Below, in pieces: positions 8,714 through 17,406 of a stretch of DNA of 64,000 bases. The first letter of the stretch is position 1, and each line of letters begins with the position of its first letter. Source of the stretch: Microbacterium lacticum (GTDB lineage: Bacteria > Actinomycetota > Actinomycetes > Actinomycetales > Microbacteriaceae); the NCBI RefSeq assembly GCF_006716815.1, contig NZ_VFPS01000008.1, positions 53,637-117,636 on the forward strand, in the 5' to 3' direction. The position numbers and the translations under genes were made by a program. Under the pieces are notes generated by a model. It worked only from the letters and a program-made list of their open reading frames with translations, was not told the origin of the DNA and made no database searches.

Positions 8714-11700
8714 GCGGATCCCTCCGTGTCGTCCTCCAGGTCGGCGAGCAGATCGTCCAGATCGACCATGGCGCGCTCGCGCGTGGAGATCCCCTCCCAC
8801 GACCCCGGCTCGGCATCGTCGATCTCCGTCGCGAGATCGCGCAGCACCGGGACTCGGAAGAGCGTGCGCATCGGGAAGTCGACCTCGAACTCCTCCCGCA
8901 CCCGGTTGACGACCACGATCGCCGCGATCGAGTGCCCGCCCACGGCGAAGAAGTCGGCGTCGCGGCTCACCGGAGCACCTCCGAGAGCCTCCTGCCAGAT
9001 CGCCGCGAGACGCACCTCGGTCGCGGTCTTCGGCGGCAGGAAGTCCCGGCTCGTCGCGATCTCGCCGACCGCGCGTTCGACGGCGACGAGATCGATCTTG
9101 CCGTTGCCCAGCCGCGGAAGCGCCTCGGTCCACTGCACGTGCGCCGGCACCATCCAGGCGGCCAGCCTCGCCCGTGCGAAGGCCACGAGCTCCGGCGTCG
9201 CGACGTCGCTCCCCGGCGACCGGACGATGAGCGCGGCGAGCGCGGCGCCGGCCGGCTGCGAGGGGAGGCACACCGCGGCCTCCGCGACGCCGGGGCACGC
9301 GGCCAGCACCGCCTCGACCTCGTTCGGCTCGACCCGATTGCCGTTGACCTTCACCTGCCGGTCGCGGCGACCGACGAAGGCGAGGAGTCCGTCGGCGCGC
9401 ACGCGCACGATGTCGCCGGTCGCGTAGCGCGGAACCCCGTCCTTATCGGTGTCGAATCGTGCAGATGCCTCGTCTCCGCCGTCGAGGTATCCCGCGGCGA
9501 GCAACGGGGTCGAGATCAGCAGCTCGCCCGGCTCGCCGACGGCGGCGGGCTCCCCGTTCGCCGCGCGCACGAAGAGCGACACGTCGGGTCGGGTCCGTCC
9601 CAGCGGCGGGCTCGCCGCATCCCCCGGCGTCAGCGGATGCCACAGGACGAGCTGCGGCGTCTCGGTCGCACCGTAGCCGTTGACGAGCTCGGCGTTCGGC
9701 GCGAACTCGCGCGCACCGCGTACATGCCCAGCGGTGAGCGCCTGACCGCCGAAGAACACCCGGCGCAGGGACGCGAGCGTGCGGCCGGCCAGTTCGACCC
9801 TGAACACCTCGACCAGGCTCGGAATCAGGTTCGCCACCGTGATGGCCGAGCCGATCGCCCATTCAGCCAGCTCGCCGTGCAGCCGGGTGTGCTGGTCCGG
9901 CGGGACGGCGAGACTCGCGCCGAGCACGAGCGGGGCGAAGACGTCGCGCAGGGAGGGATCGTGGCCGGGAGTCGAGAACCAGGCGAAGCGGTCGTCCTCT
10001 CCGAGATCGAACTGCCTGATGTACCACGGCAGGAATCCCCGGAGGGCGGCGGGTCCGACGGCCACGGCCTCGGGGCGTCCGCTCGAACCGGAGGTGAGCT
10101 GCACGTAGGCGATCTCGGGCTCGGCGACGACGGGGAGATCGTCTGCGTCGGCGTCGACCGGGGCACCCGAAGGGCGGAGCACCGGGATGCCCTGCTCCGA
10201 GAGCGCGGCCGCGACCTCGCTCGGCAGCACCCGGGTGAGATCGGTGACCAGGAACGCAGCGGGCCTTGTCGCCGCCACGAGCCGGAGGATGCGATCCGCC
10301 GGATCCTCGGCATGGATGACCACGAATCCCGCCCCGACGGCCCAGGCGGCGAGCATCCCCGCCACGAGACCCGCGCCGCGGTCGCCGTGGAGGGCCACGC
10401 GGTCGCCCGCGCCGACGCCGTGAGCCGTGAGCCTCGCGGCCCCGGCGCGCACCATCGACCACAGCTGACCGTAGGTCACCTCGCTGCCGGGCTGCTGGAT
10501 CGCCAGCCGGTCCGGGACGCGGCGGCAGGTGTCCCTGACCGCCTCGAGGAGGCTTTGCCCGGGCATGGGCAGCGGCCCGGCGGCCTGCGGCACCGGGGCT
10601 GCGGGCAGCGCGATGCCGTCGACCGTCGCATCCGGGTGGGTGATGAGGGCCGCGAGCACGTGTCGGTACTGCTCGAGGAAGATCTCGGCGGCCTCCGGCG
10701 TCCACCGATCGGCGTCGTGCACCAGGTCGAGCTGCCGGAACGCCCCGCGCTCCCCTGCGACGTCGCGCACGTAAATCGTCGCATCGAACTTTGGCGAGAG
10801 CGTGTCGAGCTCCACGACCTCGACCATCGTCTCTCCGAGCGCTAGGCCCTCGGTGCTGAACGGCACCATGTTCAGCAGCACACGGATCTGGGGAACCGTC
10901 TGCCCGCGCTGCCGGAGCGTCCTGGCGATCGCGTCGTAGGCGGCGTGCTCATGCTCCAGCGCCTCCCACAGGTGCGCGCCCGTGGACTCGACGAATCGCT
11001 CGGAGAGTTCGCCGTCTGCGCGCGGAGGGGCGACGGGCATCGTCCTGACGAAGCAGCCGATGCGGTCCTGCGTCTCCTCCGAGCGGCCGCTGAACGGCAC
11101 ACCGATCACCGGACGCTCGGCCCCGCTGGTGCGGGCGGCGAGCAGCGCGAGCGCCGCGAGATGAACGGCGAACACGCTGCCGCCCACCCGGCGGGCGAGC
11201 GCCTGGATCTGCCGTCCTTGGTCTGGGGTGAGCCGCAGGCGGGACGCCCTGCCACGACGCGGCCCGCTCTCACGGGCGGATTCGAGGGGAAGGTGCAGAT
11301 CGGGGGTCGCACCCTCGCACTGCGCCGCCCACCACTCGACGTCGTCTGCGCGCTCGGGAGCAGGAACGGGCAGCGGCACCGCCGGCCGTTCCGCCTCCGG
11401 ATCGCGGTAGGCGTCGGCGAGCTCGCGCATCAGCACCTGCATCGAGACACCGTCGGCGATGAGGTGGTGCAGGGTGATGCCGATCGCGTACCCGTCGGAG
11501 TGCGCGGTCAGGTGACAGCGCATCAGGGGCCCAGCGGTGAGGTCGAAGCGGGCCTTCGCCCGCTCCACGAAGGCGACGGGCACTCCGGACTCGTCGCGCT
11601 CGAGGCTGGATCCGGAATAGCCGTCCTCGGTGACCTCGACGCGCAGGTCGTCGACGGCCACGAGGTGCGGGGTCCCCTCGTCGAACTGGAGGTGGGCGCG

Positions 11701-11958
11701 GAGTACGGCATGCTGCGCGACGACGGCGTCGAAGGCCCGGCGGAAGCGGCCGGGATCGAGGCTGCGGTCGGTCAGCAGCACCGCTGCCATGTGCAGGGAG
11801 GGGTCACCGCCGTTGAGCTGGTCCAGAGTCCAGAGCGACTGCTGGAATCCGGAGAGTCCTACCCGCTCCGATTCGATGACGGATGCTCCGCCTCGGCTGC
11901 TGCTGTCGTGGTGCGAACCCGGGATGCTCATTGCTGGTTCCTTCCGCTGCTCAGGCAT
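8710..11958 (-). CDS. NRPS protein, C-A-PCP
   Basis: This encodes 1082 residues: condensation domain (~30-450; catalytic HHLIADG near 166), adenylation domain (~470-970) and carrier domain (~985-1055; FAVGGHS near 1007). The condensation motif is canonical. The adenylation domain is atypical. A3 reads LTSGSSGRPEAV, with Glu where Lys is usual, and A4 reads GHDPSLRDVF. The specificity positions read by eye are D-P-R-N-F-G-G-Q-L-K, which I cannot assign. A7 (YATGDIV), A8 (QVKVNGNRVEPNEVE) and A10 (GNGKID) are present. The start at 11958 overlaps the LanB-like gene by eight bases (ATGCCTGA). No thioesterase is attached, so the chain must move on to another protein. Confidence 0.85.
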   Translation of the reverse strand: MPEQRKEPAMSIPGSHHDSSSRGGASVIESERVGLSGFQQSLWTLDQLNGGDPSLHMAAVLLTDRSLDPGRFRRAFDAVVAQHAVLRAHLQFDEGTPHLVAVDDLRVEVTEDGYSGSSLERDESGVPVAFVERAKARFDLTAGPLMRCHLTAHSDGYAIGITLHHLIADGVSMQVLMRELADAYRDPEAERPAVPLPVPAPERADDVEWWAAQCEGATPDLHLPLESARESGPRRGRASRLRLTPDQGRQIQALARRVGGSVFAVHLAALALLAARTSGAERPVIGVPFSGRSEETQDRIGCFVRTMPVAPPRADGELSERFVESTGAHLWEALEHEHAAYDAIARTLRQRGQTVPQIRVLLNMVPFSTEGLALGETMVEVVELDTLSPKFDATIYVRDVAGERGAFRQLDLVHDADRWTPEAAEIFLEQYRHVLAALITHPDATVDGIALPAAPVPQAAGPLPMPGQSLLEAVRDTCRRVPDRLAIQQPGSEVTYGQLWSMVRAGAARLTAHGVGAGDRVALHGDRGAGLVAGMLAAWAVGAGFVVIHAEDPADRILRLVAATRPAAFLVTDLTRVLPSEVAAALSEQGIPVLRPSGAPVDADADDLPVVAEPEIAYVQLTSGSSGRPEAVAVGPAALRGFLPWYIRQFDLGEDDRFAWFSTPGHDPSLRDVFAPLVLGASLAVPPDQHTRLHGELAEWAIGSAITVANLIPSLVEVFRVELAGRTLASLRRVFFGGQALTAGHVRGAREFAPNAELVNGYGATETPQLVLWHPLTPGDAASPPLGRTRPDVSLFVRAANGEPAAVGEPGELLISTPLLAAGYLDGGDEASARFDTDKDGVPRYATGDIVRVRADGLLAFVGRRDRQVKVNGNRVEPNEVEAVLAACPGVAEAAVCLPSQPAGAALAALIVRSPGSDVATPELVAFARARLAAWMVPAHVQWTEALPRLGNGKIDLVAVERAVGEIATSRDFLPPKTATEVRLAAIWQEALGGAPVSRDADFFAVGGHSIAAIVVVNRVREEFEVDFPMRTLFRVPVLRDLATEIDDAEPGSWEGISTRERAMVDLDDLLADLEDDTEGSA

Positions 11959-14461
11959 GATTCGGTCGATACGGACGCTGGTCGACGGCGACGATCCGGA
12001 ACTCGGACGTGAAGTGGCCGTGCTGCTCGGAGTCGGTCAGCCAGAGGTCATCGTGGGCGGGGAGCAGTTCGGTGACCGTGATCCGTCCTGCATTGCGCTC
12101 GGAGCTGGCCGTCGCCGACTTCAGGAAGAGAGCGACGAGCTCGGGACTCGCGAAGTCGAGATAGAAGGGCTTGTCCTCGGTCGGCGCCTTCACGAAGACG
12201 CGCTGCGGCAGTCCGAGTCCGCGCCTCCAGACGGCGAGTCGGAGCAGACGGTCGGACTCGCCGCCGCCCGGTGTGCGGGAGAGCGCACTGACCTCCGCCG
12301 CGTCGAGCGACCACCGTCGCCGCGAGACGACGAGATCGTCGATCACGACCCGCGGCCAGTATGCCCGCGGCGGCAGCATCGTGAAGCTGGGGGCGACCAC
12401 GAAGGCGATGGACTCCGCGAACACGTCGAGCAGCGGCACTCGCCGGCCGTCGGGGAGCACAGCGAGATGGCGTTCATCGCCTTCTCCGACGACCGCGTCG
12501 GCCGCGGCGAAGGCGGTGGGCGAGCCGAGGTCCCACGTCGACTCCTCGCCGAAGACCGCGAGAAGGCTCTTCTCGCTCGCAACGCCGATGTCGAGGCGCG
12601 GGGTCGACATGAGCTGGTGCGGGAACGTGGGGCGCACGGTCGGCTCGGGGACGTCCTCGACGAAGCGCGCGGCACTCCACGACGGGGCGTCAAGGGTCTG
12701 GGTGAAGAGGTTGTTCCTCGTCGTGTTGCATCCGACATGCGCCTCGCCGAGCACGGCGTAGCTGGTGCCGTCGGGGCGCATCCCCACGGTGATGTCGGGC
12801 GACTGATACCGGCCGCTGGCCCAGCCGGGACCCTCGGCGTCGAACACCGCAGCGACGGCATCCGCGAGCTCGTCGGATCGGAAGCGCACCTCCTCGGCGT
12901 CGGCAGACAGGTCGCCGAAGACCTTCAGCCACCGGCGGTGCATCTCCGACCTGACCTCTTCGATCATGGAGCGATCCCTGCCGAAGAAGATCGGGACGAC
13001 GCTCTCCCAGAGAACGGCGAGGTCGACGACGTCATGACTGCTCCGCAGCTTCAGCACGAGTGCGTCGATGCGGTGCGAGAGCCGCCGCGCGTACTCCGCC
13101 GCGAGCCAGCGCGAGGAGTCGAGCACGAGGCCGAGCGCCGCTCCGTGCCGCTCGAGGAAGCCGCCGCCGATCTGCAGGTCGCCGCCGCGCCGGCAGTCCT
13201 CGTAGGCGAGGGTCCTCCCCGCGTAGGTCGCACCGTGCGACCTGCTCGCGCTCAGGCCGGTCGCGCGCTCGAAGGTTGCGGCCAGTCGGCCCATGTTCTC
13301 CGACACGGAATCGGGTTCCTCCGGTGCCGAGGCGAGCGCGCGGCGCAGCGTCTCCAGGTCGCGGCAGAGACCGCCGAACCGTTCGCGCACCTCGGCGGGG
13401 GCGAAGCGCTCGATCACCGAGAGGAGCCGCTGCCCCGGATGCATGTCGAGCGGCTGCCGGAGCGTCCAGGTGATCAGGCCCGCGCGCTCCATCGCCTCGA
13501 GCAGAGGGCGGAGCGTCTGAGGATCGGAGAGTCTGCTGCCCTCCGGCATGGCCGCGGCGAGGGCGGGGATCGCACGCTCCCCGTCGCAGGCGGCGAGCAC
13601 GGTGCCGATGCTGGCGAGCCGGGAAGCCGGGAGCGAGAGGAGCTTCCCGCTCACGCGCACGCGCTCCCCATCGAAGGCGACCTCGGGACGGCGCCGCGCC
13701 GGCAGCCAGGCGCGCACGTCGGAGGACTCGGCGACCAGGTCGGCGATGTCGTCGAAGCACCACTGCTCAAGGTAGGTGGTGCGCTCCTCGACGAGGGGGC
13801 CGGGCACGAGGCGCAGCTCCTCGGCGTCTCCGGAGTCGATCAGGCCCCAGCGGTGGGATCCGAAGTACCCGATGGAGTCGTTCTTGAGAGTGTAGCGCTG
13901 CAGGTAGCGGGCGATCACGTTGAGCCGCTGGCGTCCCTTGACGTTGCGCTGCGTCGCATCCTGGCGCTCCGCGAGGAATGCGCCGAGCTCCGGGTTCTGC
14001 CACCGCACGGCGGCCTGGAACCGCGGATCCGAGGCATGGTGCTCCAGCGCCGCAGCGATCTTCGCCGCTTCCTCGTCGAAGACGGCGGCGAGGCGCGCCT
14101 CCGCGTCGGCCGCCGTCGCCGCGGCGTCGGCGAATGCCGCGAGGTCGTCGCTCCACGGCTCATCCGTCACCGGCAGCGGAACGCGACCGGCGCGCACCGC
14201 CTTCAGCACGCGCTGCCCCTTCTTCGACAGCAGTGGTCCGTCGAGCATGGTCCGAACCAGATGCTGCCTCTGCTCGTCGAGCGCGTCGATGCCGCGGGCG
14301 GTGGTGTCCAGCGCCTCTGCCAGCCGATCGGTCGTGAGGTCACGGGACCATTCAGCGGGGAAGCCGGTGCCGCGCAGCACGAAACGGGGCCAGAGCCGCC
14401 AGTGCTCCGCGCCCGGCAGCGGGATGGTCGTCGTCTCGGCGACGGTCGCGCTCTCAGGCAT
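11951..14461 (-). CDS. LanB-type lantibiotic dehydratase-like protein in an NRPS operon
   Basis: This 836-residue protein is similar in layout to the N-terminal (glutamylation) region of class I lantibiotic dehydratases. Seen: IARYLQRYTLKNDSIGYFGS near residue 194, matching the conserved 'RY..R..P.G.F' block, and a family-typical end (RVFVKAPTEDKPFYLDFASP, then ITVTELLPAHDDLWLTD and FTSEFRIVAVD). Full LanB enzymes of about 1000 residues also carry a C-terminal SpaB_C elimination domain, and none is visible here. The family uses aminoacyl-tRNA (glutamyl-tRNA in NisB) to modify or extend peptides. It sits between a free carrier protein and a C-A-PCP protein, overlapping each by eight bases, so it probably acts on a carrier-bound substrate. 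No LanC gene or precursor-peptide gene was seen. Confidence 0.8.
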   Translation of the reverse strand: MPESATVAETTTIPLPGAEHWRLWPRFVLRGTGFPAEWSRDLTTDRLAEALDTTARGIDALDEQRQHLVRTMLDGPLLSKKGQRVLKAVRAGRVPLPVTDEPWSDDLAAFADAAATAADAEARLAAVFDEEAAKIAAALEHHASDPRFQAAVRWQNPELGAFLAERQDATQRNVKGRQRLNVIARYLQRYTLKNDSIGYFGSHRWGLIDSGDAEELRLVPGPLVEERTTYLEQWCFDDIADLVAESSDVRAWLPARRRPEVAFDGERVRVSGKLLSLPASRLASIGTVLAACDGERAIPALAAAMPEGSRLSDPQTLRPLLEAMERAGLITWTLRQPLDMHPGQRLLSVIERFAPAEVRERFGGLCRDLETLRRALASAPEEPDSVSENMGRLAATFERATGLSASRSHGATYAGRTLAYEDCRRGGDLQIGGGFLERHGAALGLVLDSSRWLAAEYARRLSHRIDALVLKLRSSHDVVDLAVLWESVVPIFFGRDRSMIEEVRSEMHRRWLKVFGDLSADAEEVRFRSDELADAVAAVFDAEGPGWASGRYQSPDITVGMRPDGTSYAVLGEAHVGCNTTRNNLFTQTLDAPSWSAARFVEDVPEPTVRPTFPHQLMSTPRLDIGVASEKSLLAVFGEESTWDLGSPTAFAAADAVVGEGDERHLAVLPDGRRVPLLDVFAESIAFVVAPSFTMLPPRAYWPRVVIDDLVVSRRRWSLDAAEVSALSRTPGGGESDRLLRLAVWRRGLGLPQRVFVKAPTEDKPFYLDFASPELVALFLKSATASSERNAGRITVTELLPAHDDLWLTDSEQHGHFTSEFRIVAVDQRPYRPNHA

Positions 14462-14729
14462 CCCGCACCGGATGTTCGGTCTCCGCAGCCTGCGTCGCCG
14501 CAGCCGCGTCAAGGAGCGCCGCCGCTTCTCGCACCGTGGTCGCCTTGGCGAGCTGCGCGAGGCGGATCGGCACGTCGCTGCGTCGCCGGAGAGCGGCGAG
14601 CAGCTGGGTCGTCAGGAGCGAGGTGCCGCCGAGCGCATAGAAGTCGTCGTCGAGGCCGACTTCGTCGACGTCGAGGACTTCCTGCCAGATCTCCCGCATC
14701 ATCGCCTCGGTCGCTGTCGGAGTGTTCAT
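14454..14729 (-). CDS. free-standing peptidyl carrier protein
   Basis: This 91-residue acyl/peptidyl carrier protein has its phosphopantetheine attachment site at the Ser in YALGGTSLL. The preceding DVDEVGLDDDF and following four-helix pattern are typical. The ATG at 14729 overlaps the stop of the condensation gene (ATGA), and its own stop overlaps the LanB-like gene start. The likely partners are the AMP-dependent ligase (16051-17406) and the condensation protein (14726-16054) encoded immediately upstream; the LanB-like protein is a further possible user. Confidence 0.85.
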   Translation of the reverse strand: MNTPTATEAMMREIWQEVLDVDEVGLDDDFYALGGTSLLTTQLLAALRRRSDVPIRLAQLAKATTVREAAALLDAAAATQAAETEHPVRDA

Positions 14730-16054
14730 GATTCCTCGCCTCTGGTGGTCGGCATGGGGGCATCGGGGTCGCTCAGCAGCAAGCGCATCCGGGTGACGAC
14801 GTCGTCGAGGACCCGCTCGGGATCCGCGATGCTGTCTGGTCGGTACTCCAGCCAGATGCCGAGCCCCGCGGCGTCTCGGCAGACCGTGAGGATGCTGCGG
14901 CACTGGAGGGCTCCCCGCGATGCGGCGACTCTGCGCAGCCGGAAGCGTCCAGCGGCGGCATCCGGACCATCGGGGTCGAGCAGCCAGCGCTGCCGGGTGT
15001 CCTCGCTGCGGTCGAGCGTGAAGACGAGCAGGTCGTCGAAGAGCGGGCTCCGCGCATCCGCTCCCCGCGCTGCGGCGATCTCCGCAGCGGGGAGGCGCTG
15101 ATGGCGGTGGACCGCTCGGGATCGGGGGACGAAGTCGTCAAGGTACCCCGCGACGCTCGCGGCGCCCAGCTGCGAGCGCACCGGAACAGTATTCACGGCG
15201 TATCCGCACGCGAACGCCACGGCAGGATCGTGACGCAGGTTGCAGGTCACCCCGACGCTTACGGCGTCTCGGGAGTCGAGCCGGTGCAGGGCCAGGCAGA
15301 ACGCGGCCTGGACGACGCTGCCGAACGGGCGACGAGCATTGCGGGCTGCGGCGACGAGGGCATCGGCCTCCGCTGGTTCCAGATGTCTCGTTCGCACCGC
15401 TATCCCCGCGCCTGCGGCGTCGGGCGGCGGGATGGTCGGCAGGGCGGCGGCCTCCTGGCGCCAGAAGGCCAGGTCATCGGCGCGCTCGGCGGAGGTGAGA
15501 TACTCGGCCTCGACCACGCTCAGCGCGGTGCTCGGCACGGGTGCCGGCAGCGTGTCTCCGGCGAGCAGGGCGCGGAACTCTTGGAGCAGGATGCCCGCGC
15601 CGTGCAGGTCGGTCGCGATGTGGTGCACGACGAACCACAGCAGGCACCGGTCCTCGGTCACCGCGACGATGCCGTACCGGCACGGGGGCTCCGAGGACAG
15701 GTCCTCGAACGGCCGGGACGCGAGGTCCTGCACCGCAGCGATCCACGCCGGCTCGTCGTCGCCCAGGTCGGTGGCGTCGACCAGGGCTCCGGGCCGCAGG
15801 GTTCCTGGCGCCCAGCGGGGCGGAGCATCCCACGTCGGCGAGCTGCGCAGAACCGGATAGCGGTCGAGAACCTGCGGCATCACCCGCCGCACGGTGGCGG
15901 TGGCGTCCTGCCCCCGCACGTCGACGACGATCGGGAGCAGGTACGAGGTGTCGTCCGGATCGCGCAGGTACTGGTTCCACAGCGCCTGCTCCGAGGCCGT
16001 CATCGGCCAGGGCTCGACCTCGCTGCGGAGATCCGCGACGGTCATGGCGCTCAT
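14726..16054 (-). CDS. free-standing NRPS condensation domain
   Basis: This 442-residue protein is a single condensation domain. The active-site motif reads VVHHIATDLHGAG: both His and the Asp are present, but the usual Gly after Asp is Leu. The floor-loop region and the C-terminal half are present, and no A or PCP is fused. It lies between a stand-alone AMP ligase and a stand-alone carrier protein, joined to both by ATGA overlaps. Joining the ligase-derived acyl group to an aminoacyl carrier is the simplest role, which is an inference. Confidence 0.8.
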   Translation of the reverse strand: MSAMTVADLRSEVEPWPMTASEQALWNQYLRDPDDTSYLLPIVVDVRGQDATATVRRVMPQVLDRYPVLRSSPTWDAPPRWAPGTLRPGALVDATDLGDDEPAWIAAVQDLASRPFEDLSSEPPCRYGIVAVTEDRCLLWFVVHHIATDLHGAGILLQEFRALLAGDTLPAPVPSTALSVVEAEYLTSAERADDLAFWRQEAAALPTIPPPDAAGAGIAVRTRHLEPAEADALVAAARNARRPFGSVVQAAFCLALHRLDSRDAVSVGVTCNLRHDPAVAFACGYAVNTVPVRSQLGAASVAGYLDDFVPRSRAVHRHQRLPAAEIAAARGADARSPLFDDLLVFTLDRSEDTRQRWLLDPDGPDAAAGRFRLRRVAASRGALQCRSILTVCRDAAGLGIWLEYRPDSIADPERVLDDVVTRMRLLLSDPDAPMPTTRGEES

Positions 16055-17406
16055 CGTGTCTCCTCCGTCGGCCTGCGGAGCTTGCCGTTGTCGGTTCTCG
16101 GCAACGCGTCCACGCGGTCGATCGCCGCCGGGACCTCGTACGGCAGCAGAGCCTCTCTGCACCAGGCGATGAGGTCGGCATCGGACACCGGTGACGCCGC
16201 GACCACCAGCGCCACGACCTGCTGCTCTCCCTCGACCGCCCGCGGTACGGCCATCGCCTCGAGGACAGAGGGATGGCGCTCCAGCACGCTCTCGACCACC
16301 GTGGGATTGACCTTCTTGCCGCCCACGTTGATGAAGGTCGACTTCCTGCCCAGAACGGTGACCGTCCCGTCCTCGTCCAGGCGCACGCGGTCGCCCGTCC
16401 GATGCCAGGCGTCCGCCGTCGCCGGACCGTTGGCCCAGCCGAGGAAGCGGCCGGGGGTGCGCACCAGGAGCTCTCCCTCGACGAGGCGCATCTCGACGCC
16501 GGGTGCCGCCGCCCCGACGGTGCCGGGGCTGAGGTGCTGACCGGCCTGGGCCGCGATCACGCCGGTCTCGGTCGAGCCGTAGATCGCGCGCACCAGGAGT
16601 CCGATCTCGGCGAGCTGCTCGATCACGTCCGGCGCCAGCGGTCCGCCCGAGGAGAGCGCGAGGCACGCCGACGGCAGACCGCCCGCGAGCACCCGGCTGC
16701 GCAGCAGGAGCTGGTGGACCAGCGGCGTGCCGAGGCAGAGCGCCGGCGCATCCTCTTCGACCGCTGCGGCGAACCCCGCGGGAGTGAAGCGCTCCAGCAG
16801 CCGCACGGAGTGGCCGGCCGCGAGCGCGTGGAACAGACCGCCGATGAGGCCGAAGGAGTGCACGAGCGGCAGCGGCAGGAGCACCGTCGCGTCATCGCGC
16901 AGCGGATAGAGCGCGACGTACGACTCCGCACCGGCGAGCAGCGCCGCCTGATGATGCACGGCCAGCTTCGGCGCACCCATGCTGCCCGAGGTGGGAAGGA
17001 AGAGGAAGGGAGCGAAGGCATCGGGAGAGGGGAGCGCCGCCGCCGGGGCGGCCCCCTGGTCGATGAGGGATTCCACCGAGAGGGCGTCGCCGGCCTCGCC
17101 GAGCACGGATGCCGTGGCGCAGCGCACGAGCTGCTGACCGGCCGCGCGCTCCAGCTGCGCGATGAGCGTCGTGTTCGCCTGCGGGTCGGCGAGCACCACC
17201 GGACGACCGGCCGCCGCCGCGCCGAAGAGCACCGCGATATCGGCCGGGTGATTCCGGAGCTGCAGGAGAAGAGGCCTATCGTCGCCCGCGAGCCGCGCGG
17301 CGGCCCGATCAGCGTCGGCTGCGATCGCGGCGGGTGTGGTCCGCGCGTCGCCGATCCGGAGCTCGGGCGTCGCCGATTCCCGGAGAAGGGTGATCAGGGT
17401 CTTCAC
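16051..17406 (-). CDS. AMP-dependent acyl ligase (ANL superfamily)
   Basis: This encodes 451 residues from a GTG at 17406 that overlaps the stop of the ABC exporter gene (GTGA); a longer open frame upstream is a shadow of that gene. Seen: ATP-binding loop LPTSGSMGAPKLAV near residue 141, AIYGSTETG, WHRTGDRVRLDEDG, FINVGGKKVNPTVVE, and the final catalytic-Lys motif TDNGKLRR. The protein is short for an NRPS A domain. Its A4 equivalent (LPLVHSFGLIGGL) is of acyl-CoA-ligase type, without the Asp that binds an amino group. It probably activates a carboxylic acid (aryl or fatty) and loads the free carrier encoded two genes downstream. Confidence 0.75.
   Translation of the reverse strand: MKTLITLLRESATPELRIGDARTTPAAIAADADRAAARLAGDDRPLLLQLRNHPADIAVLFGAAAAGRPVVLADPQANTTLIAQLERAAGQQLVRCATASVLGEAGDALSVESLIDQGAAPAAALPSPDAFAPFLFLPTSGSMGAPKLAVHHQAALLAGAESYVALYPLRDDATVLLPLPLVHSFGLIGGLFHALAAGHSVRLLERFTPAGFAAAVEEDAPALCLGTPLVHQLLLRSRVLAGGLPSACLALSSGGPLAPDVIEQLAEIGLLVRAIYGSTETGVIAAQAGQHLSPGTVGAAAPGVEMRLVEGELLVRTPGRFLGWANGPATADAWHRTGDRVRLDEDGTVTVLGRKSTFINVGGKKVNPTVVESVLERHPSVLEAMAVPRAVEGEQQVVALVVAASPVSDADLIAWCREALLPYEVPAAIDRVDALPRTDNGKLRRPTEETR

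Noticed and set aside
11951..14461. Class I lanthipeptide gene cluster
   Set aside because: No LanC cyclase, no SpaB_C elimination domain and no small Cys/Ser-rich precursor gene next to the LanB-like gene; the neighbours are NRPS genes.
11630..14731. Long plus-strand open frame (1033 codons) opposite the LanB-like gene
   Set aside because: No recognisable motifs and Arg/Glu/Gly-rich composition; the minus strand encodes a clear LanB-type protein.
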